NCBI RefSeq assembly: GCF_030253575.1
Contig: NC_080568.1
Coordinates: forward strand, 6,361,501 to 6,425,500
Reading direction: 5' to 3'
DNA from: Rhododendron vialii
Taxonomy: Eukaryota; Streptophyta; Magnoliopsida; Ericales; Ericaceae
Length of the DNA stretch: 64,000 bases
Each line of letters begins with the position of its first letter. Within the stretch, counting starts at the first letter, position 1. Positions 35,501-46,394 of the stretch are shown here, in pieces. A program made the translations under genes and the position numbers. The notes beneath the pieces were generated by a model. The model did no database searches and was not told where the DNA came from. It was given only the letters and a program-made list of their open reading frames with translations.

Positions 35501-37274
35501 AATTGACATTAGATGCTGTAGTGCGCAAAGATTTGAGTATAATGGGTCTGTATGAACAAGTGGCACTTGACAGAGTCCAATGGAGGAAACGGATTCATGT
35601 AGCGGACCCCAAGTGATTGGGACGTAAGGCTCGGTTTGGTTTGGTTTGGCTTGGTTATGGTTTTGATCTTGCAACTTCTGGAAATGTTTGTTAACTCGAG
35701 TGGAAGAGTCCCTTGAACACGTTGAGAACACTAAGGTTTTCTTTGAAAATGCGTCATTATTTTTCTGGAAACACTAAAGATTGATGGATGTTGTGGATGT
35801 TGTAGAATTTATTGCCTGCATGACCATAATGCTGAGGAAATTTAAGTCAGAAGGTTCAATTTACAAACTTGTATGAAACTGAGACAAACAATTGTAATTG
35901 GGGCTATGAACGATATGTTGCAATTGTGGGTTGCTTCTGATGTTGATGTCCTCAGTCATCAGTAGAGGGTGCATTGAAATTACGGAGAGCTTATTCCTTA
36001 GTTGCATGAAGCGGGAGTGGGGGAATAGAGAAGCTCCCAAGGTTGGGAGCTTGTACATATACTGTGAAAATAATGCAGCATAGAGTATTCACTTTAATAG
36101 TAAAATCATGTTAGGAAGTAAATATATGGGCCAAGTCCACCATAAGTGTTAGAGATGGGTTTGTGTTACAATATATGGTTTTCTTTTCAAGATATCATGA
36201 CTTGGGCTAGATATATGAGATCATCAAAGACCAATTAATAAAGCCAAGTGATAAATCCCAGTTTTTCTATACAAAGATCATACAAAAGCTCCCATCTTTG
36301 TAAGGAGTGAGCTCCCATCTTGGGACTGGGCTCTTGTCAAGCTCCTTAGTTGGGAGCGCAGGAGTGGGCTCCCAAGGTGGGAGCGGCAACACTTTAGGAG
36401 GCCTATTCTATTTCAACCCTCGCATATTTTTGTTGAATCAACTTCATACCTTCATTAAGTTGGTGATATTCATTCTCCACTGTTATACCCTCAAGTTTAC
36501 TTGAGAGACTAAACCACAATAAGAACGAACAAAAGACAAAGACAAGAGGAGTGTGAGAGGCCTTAGTGGACTGCATTCCCTTTCATAAGCGTGATAGAAC
36601 CTGTTTAATCTGAGTTAAAGTAAGACACAACAACTCAACTCACAGTACTGAAAGAGGTTGGAAATTGTTTTGCTTGTGATACATGTGCCTTGATAAGTGG
36701 AGAGTTAGCTTCCTAGTCCATTTAAAAAATAGAATTTCTCTATTAAAGAGTTTGGGCATGCATTCGGAACCTCAAACAATGTAGGTAGACTCAAGTGGTT
36801 TAGAACTTTTGGAACTTGGATGTGATTGTAATTTCGTTATGGAGCCATCATTAATTTTTTGGCTCACGAGCTTGTGTGTGTGTGATATACTCTGCTACCT
36901 GCAGATGTGATTTTTAATCTAAAAGGAGTAAAACTTCCTCTGAGAATTAACTATTTTTCTCCCTTTGGTTCATTGATCTGTGATCAGCCTTCCAGTGCGT
37001 TGGGATAAGACAGTCATCGTTGTGATGAATGAAGTGCGCGTCGGTAGTCCATATCTCCCTGAATCTGTTGTTGGAGGAACTCCTGCTGCCAACGAGCGTG
37101 TGAGGAAAGTGGTATGTCTCTCTAGAGATAGTATGATTTAGTCAAAACTGTGATTGAAGTTTGATGTATAGATGACTGTTTCTCTTACCATTGTTTTTGT
37201 ATCTCTTTTTCTTTTCCTCCTTCTGTTAGCTTGAGCTTGAAAGGAAAAGGTTGCAAGGTCGTGGTGGTAGTTAG
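32538..37274 (+). CDS. LSM12: LSM12-like RNA-processing protein (Lsm domain)
   Basis: Five exons: 32538-32679, 34229-34394, 34493-34573, 36988-37111, 37230-37274; 185 residues. The Lsm fold covers about residues 14-70 ([19 protein letters not shown], then [14 protein letters not shown]), followed by the LSM12 anticodon-binding-like domain with [20 protein letters not shown] and LPVRWDKT. The C-terminal tail is basic ([10 protein letters not shown]). Family members bind RNA and take part in mRNA metabolism, and LSM12 homologues associate with ataxin-2-type proteins; the role in this plant is inferred. Introns 2-4 are GT-AG. Intron 1 fits only AT-AC: joining at ATATCCTTTC and TTGCAC rebuilds the conserved LVLQEG. 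The start is the first ATG after a purine-rich leader; an in-frame ATG farther upstream would add residues unlike the family. Intron 3 (2.4 kb) contains a LINE fragment. Confidence 0.92.
32680..34228 (+). other. AT-AC U12-type intron of LSM12
   Basis: The donor is ATATCCTTTC, the textbook U12 5' splice site. The acceptor is GAATTGCAC, ending in AC. A branch-site match TTCTTTAAC (consensus TTCCTTRAY) lies at 34202-34210, its adenosine 19 bases from the exon. There is no usable GT donor at the exon end that keeps frame. It splits a Gln codon (C|AA). Length is 1549 bases, and a SINE-like copy sits at about 32885-33000. Confidence 0.88.
32885..33000 (-). mobile_element. tRNA-derived SINE in LSM12 intron 1
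   Basis: On the minus strand: A-box-like GGCCTTGGCTCAGTGGTTTT, then GGGTTCAAGTCC and GTGGGTTCGAGCTGATGG as two B-box-like words, followed by CGGTCGACCCTAG. It resembles the head of a tRNA-type SINE, possibly with the B-box region duplicated. Confidence 0.45.
35443..35614 (+). pseudogene. LINE reverse-transcriptase C-terminal fragment in LSM12 intron 3
   Basis: A 56-codon frame before a stop reads [12 protein letters not shown], then [18 protein letters not shown], then [17 protein letters not shown]. This is the highly typical tail of plant L1-type reverse transcriptases (GRPK.TW...V.KD, RA.WR..IH.ADP). Past the stop, the frame continues with [12 protein letters not shown] residues. It is sense to the host gene, has no start and no catalytic core, and is a relic. 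Confidence 0.75.
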
Positions 37275-39977
37275 TGATGATTTTTTGTATAGTCAGATTG
37301 CTGGGAGAAGTGTTGCGAGGTACTACAGATGATGGCTATGGCAATTGTACCAGGTGTCATCCCATAAAGACACATGACCCGCTGACAGACATTAACTTAA
37401 ACTAATCGGGAAAATTGTTTGAAATTTCAGTGGTTATTCTTAGTTTTACCTCCTAAGGGTGAGTTCATTAAAGCAGTTTTCTTGGTTTATATGAAGTTCA
37501 GATAAAATTTTAATGTTGTGCTTGTACAATTGTTATGTGCTTGTGTGTTTGCCAGGTTGAAACTGATGAAATGTTGTTCCACTAATCACGACAGATTGTG
37601 TAATAGGGGGACTGGACATGTGAAGCCACAATGATAACTGAACTTTTCTGTTTGTCGACCTCCCAATGGCAGAAACGACCTTATTGGATAAATGTAACTA
37701 CTGTGCCCATAACATCTGCCACTCTTCAAGATTGTGACAAGATGCCCCATTTTCAGAATAGCAATTGGTAATGTATTCTACGCAGGGGTATGATGAGAAA
37801 GTTAAGAATGAGTCCACTAAGAGAAGGCATTAAGTGAAATCCATGGGGGAGATTTGATTGCTTGAACTAGAATTCTGCATTCTAAGATGTGCAGTTGCCA
37901 CTTTAAATTTGTCAAGAAGATGGTGAATTTAGCTAATGAAAAGGAAATCAATGTCAGGAGATTGCACTCAAGAGAGAGGGGCTATGGATACGATACTACT
38001 CAGTCAACCTATGTGCTTAAAAGATCTTAGCTTTATGCGATGCATCTCTTTGCTCATCCTTACACTTGGCTTCAGAAGTATGAGGGAATAATAGAGGATG
38101 TAGAGATCGATATAGGGTTTACAAAATTGTGGATTATCTTTTATGTTTTCCTATTGATATTGAGAGGTGGTCATATTTTACCAGTATGTTATAAGAACTC
38201 TGGTTATTAAGAGGAAACATACGTTGAGTTAGACCGTACGGATGCTGGATGTCTTTCAGCAGAGTCGTATGTGAGGTTATAATAATTGCTTCAGAGACCC
38301 CAACCACAATAGGCTACAGCTGAAGCGTTTGCATTGAGCCTTTTGCATGCGGTAGTCGGTTTATGTAAACTTTCTGATATTACCGTAGGTGCACAACGTC
38401 CCAAACGTCTTGTAACATTAGGTGAACAGAGACAGTGATGGAATCTATACGAACACAGGGTTAGAACTTGGGGGTTAGGACATTCATGGACTTCTTGGGC
38501 CAACCTTGAGAAAACCCTAACTAGCTACATTTACTTAAGAAGCTTAAGGATACTCAGGCGAACGGAAAAACATGTCGAAGTAAGGTATGCATTGCAGATT
38601 TTAGCTTATTTGGTTACCACATCACTGGAGTTCTGATGGGATTAGTGCTTTGTATATCTCAGATTAAGGTATGCTATTTCTAGTTTCGAGCATGTTTGAG
38701 TTTTAAAAAGAACCTCGTAATAACATCAGCTTTAGTTTGAGCTTCCCAGTTTTGTCGTTGTACATGGAATGTTGTCGGGAGTTCTGATCGTACTGACAAT
38801 TATTAGGCAAGTGTGACTGAACCAAATTCATCAGTCAAGAAGAATTAGATGAATAGAGCATGGACTTAAAATGGAGTTTCAGAATGACTTGAGATCGGAA
38901 TTTTAAGCTTTTTATGTTTGGGGTTTGGTGGAATCTAGGACTTTGGCACGAATGTATTCAACTGGGTTCTTTATTGTCATCGCTAAGCTTGTTCAGTAGC
39001 CTATCTTGTTTCCTTTTCCGTCGATAGTGGTGGCTCAAGGGTTTTTAAGCCCTCAAACCGAACATCGGAATGAGCATAATTTACTTGTTGACCAACTGCG
39101 GCTGTAGTTGGTGGACGAAGTGACCTAATAGTTGAGCAACCTCTGCTGGTTCAAAAGGTATATTTGGTTTCGGTCTTTAGTTGAATGGTTTCGTTCATGT
39201 TTGGCTTGTTTTTTCATCATCACCTTTAACATGGAGATCTCATCTTGAGCTTCTATGTCTTTCACGTTGTGTATTCACAACTCTAGGAAGTGCGCAAGAA
39301 TTTTCTGTGTTTGACACTTCGGGTCTGTTTCGTTTCGAAGAATTATTTGGTGACGGCGGTGCCCCAATACCATTATCCACCACATATTTTTGTGGGGCCT
39401 AGTTTGTGGATCCCAAGAGTGTTGGAGCACCACGTGGCGGTGCTCCAAGATCCCCGAATAATTACTCGTTTCATAGTGAAAATGCCCAGATCTGAATACT
39501 GCACTGAAGAAATTCCTTTTTAGGTCAAAAATCAGATCCAAAACATCCCACAAAGCCTAAGCCCACGTCTTTTGTACACTGTACACAGGAGGAAAGAAGT
39601 TCAGACGTTGGAAATTTCTTGAAAATTGGATTCTAATGCACAGCTTTCATTGGTATAATAATACAGCCGCCAGGGTTAGTCTGGTTGGTTAGTTGGTGGG
39701 TTTGCTTCTCACACAATTGAACAGGATCTGATTCTTGGGCCAGGCCGCAAGGAATTAGTAAGTAATTTCTTGTGAATTTTCCATTTCTGGTGCGGAATTC
39801 TTCATTCTTGGTGCGGATGGTCTCTTTTTAACCGGACAGGGAAATGGATTGGTTATAACTTATATCCCTGGCCATTACTTTTTTGGGGCGTCCGGTGCAG
39901 GAACAACTTTTTCTACTCCGTATTATTTATTGACTGTTTTCTTTACTTTGGAATCGGAATAGAAAAGTCTAACTTGG
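37275..39977. other. LSM12 3' UTR and intergenic DNA
   Basis: No supported gene. The first few hundred bases are probably LSM12 3' UTR. The 70-92-residue frames at 38291-38503 and 39181-39553 lie on both strands of the same DNA and match no family known to me. Around 39330-39460, CCACATATTTTTGTGGGG and GAGCACCACGTGGCGGTGCTC are small palindromes; the second is centred on a G-box-like CACGTG. Confidence 0.4.
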
Positions 39978-40116
39978 GGACCGAGATCCCTTGTCTGACC
40001 CCAATCCGGACAGAGGCTGTCCTATTTTTCTTGGCCGTTGATTTTGCAAATCAACGGTTGAGAGGGGATCGGACAGGCCTCTGTCCGGATTGGGGTTGAA
40101 CAGGAGATCTCGGTTC
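39978..40116. mobile_element. 139-bp foldback MITE, Mutator-type
   Basis: Arms: GGACCGAGATCCCTTGTCTG and CCCCAATCCGGACAGAGGC on the left, GCCTCTGTCCGGATTGGGG and GAGATCTCGGTTC on the right; the centre has CGTTGATTTTGCAAATCAACG. CTAACTTGG is repeated exactly on both sides (39969-39977 and 40117-40125), a 9-bp target duplication. Confidence 0.82.
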
Positions 40117-41733
40117 CTAACTTGGCACTTTGTTCACTGTTATCCCTTCCAAAGTTTTTTCCCTTTAACTCAAGTGTCCAGGCCAACTTACGTGCACCTC
40201 AACTAATCTTCGGGGATCAATCCCACTATCCCTGCCAAAGCTGTGTGCCAATTTTTTTGAATATGTAAGTTGTGTGCCAATTTGAGTCACAAAAATCAGT
40301 CTTGATGAATTTCTTTTTTGGAGTTTTCCTCTCTTGTACTTTTGCTTTTTCCTTTTCCGTTTTTGTGGTGATTGGGCCACTATATGGCGGGATCTAAGTC
40401 ACATAATGTGTGTGCGTATTTATGAGCGCGAACCCAACCATGAAATCATCTTTCGAAATCATTCAAAACTACTAAAATTCAGAAGTGCGATGATCAAAAG
40501 CGCGAGCGTAGAACGAGAATTGTGAGCGGGAGGGGATGGGTTCCAGCCTCCAGGTGCCCACATTTATTCAATTGCATGTATCGGTTCAGTTACATATTCA
40601 AAACCAATGGAAGTTGAAAACAAGCTCTTCGAGTTTCTGATGTAATTCTTAATCACAAACTTAGGTCAGTGTTTGGGAGAATTAATTTTATCATAATAAA
40701 AATTTCATATTCTTGATTGTGATTTCTAGATTATACTTAGAATAGGTGAAAATATTTGAGATAAAAGTAATCCAAAGTGGAAAGCTAGAACCTTCTCCGC
40801 TAGTTGCAATGTTTGGGACACGGCAAGCTGTTGCGGTGTACATACAGGTCTCGTACCGAACTCAAAAATAGACTCCGAATCGTTCACTTTGAAAAGAAAA
40901 ATTCTCTCCGGGTCCAGTTCGTTAAGATTTTTATTTTTTAAGTACTTATTTTTCGCTTTATCAAGACACATCACATTTAATTCCAAAAATAAATACTTTT
41001 TTTCCATAGTAGGACGGAGCCTAAATGCGTCGAGCTTTGCAGAGTGAATAGTTTGGATCATGTTTTTGAACTCGGAGACGACACCCATGTGACCGACAGC
41101 AGGCCCCCCACAGTCCATTTTGAAGTGCAATATCGGTTTCCTTAATTTCATTCTTCGAAATAATTGGCTGAAAACTGCAGTGGGACCTAACATCTGAATC
41201 TGAAAAATTTGGATTTTAACCCAATCGCGGTTGAATGATTGAGCCATGGGCCAAACAAACCTTTTAAAGTGGGGCTCCACTTTAAAGTCAACATCTTTGA
41301 TTACAGGACAAAACGGTCATTTTCATAGGTGAATCTTGACTCATCATGATATCCTACACTAGTGCAAGCTTAATTTATTGTACTATAAATTTATTCCCCC
41401 CGCCTACCTAGACTCATCATAATTGTTCTTCCCATGGGCTATAATTGAAAGGAATATTTTTCAGAAGAAGAATGTTACAGCCACACGCAAAATACACACA
41501 ACAATGTGTAAATCTCTTTTTATGTGAGTGTTTATTAAAGTATATAATTTTGTGTGTGATTTTATGGTTGTTCATAGAAACTTTGCTTTGCCAGTGAGAT
41601 ACTACTCTTAAATTACGTAATGAATATTGTGGACATAAGCGAGAACACGATAGCGTGAAAGTGAGATAATATGCTTTCTCTCATTTCGATTCACGTTGAT
41701 AAATTCTTGCATAGAAAGATGGCTTACTAGAAT

Positions 41734-42828
41734 GAGAAACTTTTTGGTATACCCGGTATACCACAAACTTGGTATCCCCTCCTCACAAAAAATGTGACAC
41801 TTGGCAAGCTGTAATTTACAAGGACTTCAAGTGTAATTATTCCTCTCTAATTCATATTGGCACTAAAACAATCTCTTTTTTCAACACAAATGCTAAAAGC
41901 TAAAACAACTGTGCTACTTGCACATATGTTTTTGCACATATATTTTTGTGAGGCCCATATTGAGATTTCACAAAATGATCCGATCATTCATCTTTTTAAA
42001 AATATTTTTCTGGAGGGTTTCTGTAAAAAATCAACTCCAACGGATATTGGTAAAGGCTTTCTTAGAATTCGTAGGGCAAAACAAAATGATATAGTGATTG
42101 TAGTTTTTGTTTAATTTTTGGCTATTCTAGTTTTGTTAAATCTTTGTGCTTTCAACGGAAACTTTACTATTGTTAAATTTTACTGCGGACCTTTTATTTT
42201 TTTGAAATGGTCTAAATCCTCATAATTTATACTTTACTTTTAAATTACAATTAAAAAAATAAACCCTTGAAACATGTAGTTACTTATTCATAAAATAATG
42301 ATCTTTTTTTTATTTGGAGCTGGAAATATAAAAAAATATAAAAATGGATGAGAAGATAGCAAAGAGATTAGCAGGGACAGCAGCACGTTGTTTGGACAAA
42401 TAAGTTAAGTGTCTTATTTTTTGGTCCTTATTCAAATTTTTTTCGCATTTGTTAGTTTGTCGTTAATTTTTGGGGGATTATTGCATCGTCAATTTTTTTT
42501 TTGATTTCAATCATAATTTTTTACTTTTAAGATTCCTCTCGTCACGATGATGCAATAATCCCACAAAAATTAACGACAAACTAAAAAATGCGAAATTTTT
42601 TTTAAATAAGGACAAAAAAATAAGCCACTTAGCTTATTTGTCCAAACAACCAATTTTTGGAGTCGGGGGTGTTTAGCTTTTTTGTGCCAAGAGAAAAAAA
42701 CCCAATATGAATTGGGGAGGAATAATTACAATTGAAGTCCTTGTAAATTACAGCTTGCCAAGTGTCACATTTTTTGTGAGGAGGGGATACCAAGTTTGTG
42801 GTATACCGGGTATACCAAAAAGTTTCTC
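41734..42828. mobile_element. 1.1-kb TIR element, Mutator-type, non-autonomous
   Basis: Terminal inverted repeats of about 125 bases, nearly identical: left starts GAGAAACTTTTTGGTATACC, right ends GGTATACCAAAAAGTTTCTC, and both include GTGACACTTGGCAAGCTGTA or its complement. TACTAGAAT flanks both sides exactly (41725-41733 and 42829-42837). Long TIRs plus a 9-bp duplication are the hallmark of TIR-MULEs. The 85-codon frame inside (41857-42114) has no transposase or other domain that I recognise; it may be captured DNA or chance. Another foldback is nested at 42388-42652. Confidence 0.87.
42388..42652. mobile_element. Foldback MITE nested in the TIR element
   Basis: Arms TTGTTTGGACAAATAAGTTA and TTTGTTAGTTTGTCGTTAAT pair with the right arms TTAACGACAAACTAAAAAAT and CTTATTTGTCCAAACAA. 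Elements with related arm words (CACTTGGCTTATTT, GACGCGAAACTAACAAAT) occur at 44284-44640 and, more weakly, at 4600-4720 and 62150-62420. This is a local family of palindromic elements. Confidence 0.65.
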
Positions 42829-42837
42829 TACTAGAAT

Positions 42838-44283
42838 AGTATGATTGGAGCGCCTCAAGTGAGTAAGATAATAGTCATTGACATGAATTTGTTGGCTTAC
42901 GAGAATAATTAAATTCGGAAAAATATATAAATTAGAGAATACGTTAAACGATCTTAGTGAAAGTGGCCTCCTGAAGGGTTGGCCTAGAGGTCAATGCCAA
43001 AGAAGTAAGGGTTTGTTCCTTTTTAAACTCTCAGGTTCATAGGTACTATCAACTCTTTAAGGATCAGTCCAAACAGAGCTTTATTCTTCTTTTAGTTGGA
43101 GCTCTCACTAGACAATAGTACATGGTGGGATTGATCTTTTCCCACCAATCATGTAAAAAAGTAAAAATAAAAATCTTACGCGCACCTCGACTAATTATAA
43201 AATATTTCTCGTTAAAGAAAAGAATAAAAGCACATCATCAAATGTCAAAAGAGCATAACAATAAATGGGCATCAAGTTCTTCACAATCTGCATGCATCTT
43301 ATTCTCTTCTGTGATGCAAAATTATCTAGAAAAGCAGTTGCCGAATATATTGGCATTAATTAGGCCTCGTTTCCTTAAGGTTCTTATTTTTAAATATTTA
43401 TTTTTTGTGTTTACGAGACATGTCAATTTTTTCATAATATATCAATTTAATTCAAACAATAAGTACGAACATAGGATTGAACAAATCAATTGGAACAGAA
43501 GAAGTATTTTTTTTAAAATTATTTCTCTGATGGCATCGTCCTTATTTTTCCAATTACAGGAAGTAAATGATGTCCAATGCCTGGAGGGTTTGGTACCCTT
43601 CATAATTTCATTGATTGGGGGCTGACCTAGCTAGGTACTCACCAGATGATAGATCACTGCCAAAGCACAAAAAGGCAAAACTAGAAAATAGGAAAGAACA
43701 AATGTAATTCAATCGAGCTCGAGTTCTAGTTTCAGTCGGTTTGTCTAGTAAACGAGTTGAGTTCAACACTCTATGTTTTTGCTAGACTTGAAAAAGCTTG
43801 ACTCGTTTGTATAGGTTCGGTTTGTTTAGTAGGTAACCTGGGCTTAACTCGTTTGTAACGAGCTAAGCTCAAACTCGAGTATTAGACTCGTTTGGTAAAG
43901 TAATCGAGCTCAAGTACGACAAAGCTCGGTTTGGGTCAGGTCGATGAAACAACCAATTTTATCCCACGTATTGTTTTGCACGCAACAAGTCAACAACTCA
44001 TCATATAAAGAAAGAGCTTGGTTTCTGGGTAAGGTCCATCATAATCATCTGACAGCCTGAAATAGGGTTTGTTTATGGGGACCACCACGGTGGTGAATGG
44101 CAAATGCTTCCCCTCTAAGTTTTGGACTGATGAACAAGAGGTATTGGTAGCCCAATTATGCTAAGGATTTTGATTTTCGCACTCTATTTTTTATTGATAG
44201 TGTTCCATTTTGTTCATGAAGTTACGTTTAAAATGAAGTGCCACAAGTAAAAATTGAAGCACGAAAATCAGTTTCCTAGTGCT
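42838..44283. other. Intergenic, no supported gene
   Basis: The 167-codon plus-strand frame at 43122-43625 has no recognisable domain and AT-driven composition (many Lys, Ile, Phe, Asn); I reject it as a gene. Positions 43700-43940 are rich in ACTCGTTTG, CGAGCTCAAG and related words, a pattern seen at the ends of plant hAT-like MITEs, but I could not define borders. Confidence 0.4.
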
Positions 44284-44640
44284 AATTGCTAAATAAGCCA
44301 CTTGGCTTCATTTTTTAATCTTTATTCAGTTTTTTTTTATTTGTTAGTTTCGCGTCAAATTTTATGGATTATTGATTAGTCTACGATGAGATGAATCGGA
44401 AAAGTAAAAATTTATGGTCCAAACTTACTTTTTTTTTGAACAAAGACAAAAATTAGCCAAAAAGCCAGATTTCTCGGCTTTATTAAAAAATTGAGTTTGG
44501 ATCACAATTTTTTACTTTTGCAATTCTTCTCGTTGGACGAACCAATAATTTGCAAAAAATTGACGCGAAACTAACAAATACGTAAAAAATTTGAATGAAG
44601 AGAGAAAAAAAGAGGCCAAGTGGCTTATTTAGCCAAAACA
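44284..44640. mobile_element. Foldback MITE related to 42388-42652
   Basis: Left AAATAAGCCACTTGGCTTC, TTGTTAGTTTCGCGTCAAAT; right ATTGACGCGAAACTAACAAA, GGCCAAGTGGCTTATTTAGCC. The centre contains CGATGAGATGAATCGGAAAA and its approximate complement. Composition is AT-rich, with no coding content. Confidence 0.6.
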
Positions 44641-44695
44641 CCCTTGTTGGTTAGTGGATTTGCTCTTCACACAATTTATTAGGGATCGATTCTAA

Positions 44696-44934
44696 GGCTC
44701 CGTTCCGGAACGTAAAAAAAGTCCTTATTTTTTAAAAAGGCAATTTCAAGCTAAAAAATTATGGATTTATTGAAATCTAAAAATATGCAATATGAATCTT
44801 GTTTGAAAGATATCACCAAGATCTTTTATATAATGCAAAAAAAATTAAAAAAATATTTTTTATTTACTTTATTTTTGAGTTTAAAAATGTGAAATAAGCT
44901 GTTTATTTTTTAAGAAGGTTTCTGGAACGGAGCC
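44696..44934. mobile_element. Tourist-like MITE, copy 5
   Basis: 239 bp, ends GGCTCCGTTCCGGAACG and GTTTCTGGAACGGAGCC; the interior is close to copy 1 (ATGGATTTATTGAAATCTAA, AATATGCAATATGAATCTTG). Preceded by TAA and followed by TTA, so the flanks are complementary and not identical; one side has probably changed. Confidence 0.65.
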
Positions 44935-46394
44935 TTAGGTCGCAAGTTATGAATTCCCTAAGATGACCTACCTTGAATCGAACCGAAAAGAGATAGTCTA
45001 TATGTGCGTAAGTTGGTCCGAAAAGAAAGAGGATATTGGTTTGAATCTTGCAAAGGCGAACATAGAGATTCATACCTAGTAACGTTAACTCGGATCCTTC
45101 TTGCACTACGGGTTGGAGTTAAACTACAAAAATGCTATGCGCACAACTGTTGTGTTATTAATTGTGTAACTAACCCAACAAATTGTAATTTGTCCAAGGT
45201 TTTCTTAAATTAAACAAGTTAGTCCTGCCCCTAATTAAGAAAAATATTTAGCTCTCAGTCTTACTAATTAGTATGTCCGTTCGTTACAACTTCAATTTCC
45301 AACTTTGTATCATGATGCAAAAGTCACTTACTTGAATGTGTTATTATCCAAAGACAAATAGTTGGCACTACTCTTTATTACTTGTTAACAAACAGACATT
45401 ACTACTTATAGCAGAATGCAAATAAATGTTCATTAACATTATCTCCAACAAAACCCTTTTTTTAATGAAACTTGTAAACTTGATAGAAGTTTTTGAAGTA
45501 ATAAAAATAGAGATAGATAGATAGAGATGTATGAATAACAATCGTAGAGAAAACGTATTGAAAATCATGTTGAGAGAGAAAAGTTGTGAGACCCCAAGTG
45601 AAGTGTGGAGCGGTCGTCGTTTATCTCGACAATTAATGGTTCAAATTCAATTTGAACCATCCGTGCTGAAATGAACAGTCGAATCAGTCGCTTGACACTG
45701 CTTTGCATCCCCTGTGTCCAGTGAGCCTCCGTTTGCATTCGAAACAACCTGCGATTAGTAGCATCATTGACACCTTAAACCAGAAAAAGGAGCTACTATT
45801 ATATTTTATGTGAAAAAAATGGACCTATTATATAAATATTATACCGTTATATATATTGTAGGAGTACATTGTGGGAGGAAAAAGATTTCTAAAGGACTGG
45901 AGGAGATGCCTCTCAACTTTACCTTTGCGTGAGCGAAAGAAAAAGAAGGTGCACTGCAGACTGTATACCCAAAAACCCCATTCCAAAATATAATTAAAAC
46001 TAAACACATTAATGCAACAGATTCCTTTTCAAAGGGCCATAGCATTGATTTCGGTTCCTTTCTCACTTTTGGCTCTGTTTTTGCTTTTTTTCCCTCACCC
46101 TTTCTTTTTCTTTTGCTTCTTTGGCATTTGCTTTACGCGTTTTGAAGCGGGTTTTAGCTCTCCTAGTGTTTCACCATTTGCATATATCCTAAGAATAGCT
46201 TTTGGTGAGCGAGAGATTTCTGGTTTTGGTGACAAATTCTTGAAAGTTTATATTCCTTTGAGAAATTTGGGTTTTGGGTTTTGTTGACAAATGTTTTGAA
46301 TAAAAGGGTTTTGGGTTTTGTGACTGTTTTATAGGCATTTGAGTTTGAAGAGTGAGAGAAAAGTAAGAAGCAAGCAGGGGAAGAGAGAGAAGAA

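Noticed and set aside
40726..41280. 184-codon frame on the minus strand
   Set aside because: It runs through a short MITE derivative (AAGTACTTATTTTTCGC, ending GGACGGAGCC) and shows no domain, splice context or family-like motif.
43122..43625. 167-codon frame on the plus strand
   Set aside because: AT-driven residue composition and no recognisable domain; it also overlaps a MITE-like stretch near 43360-43510.
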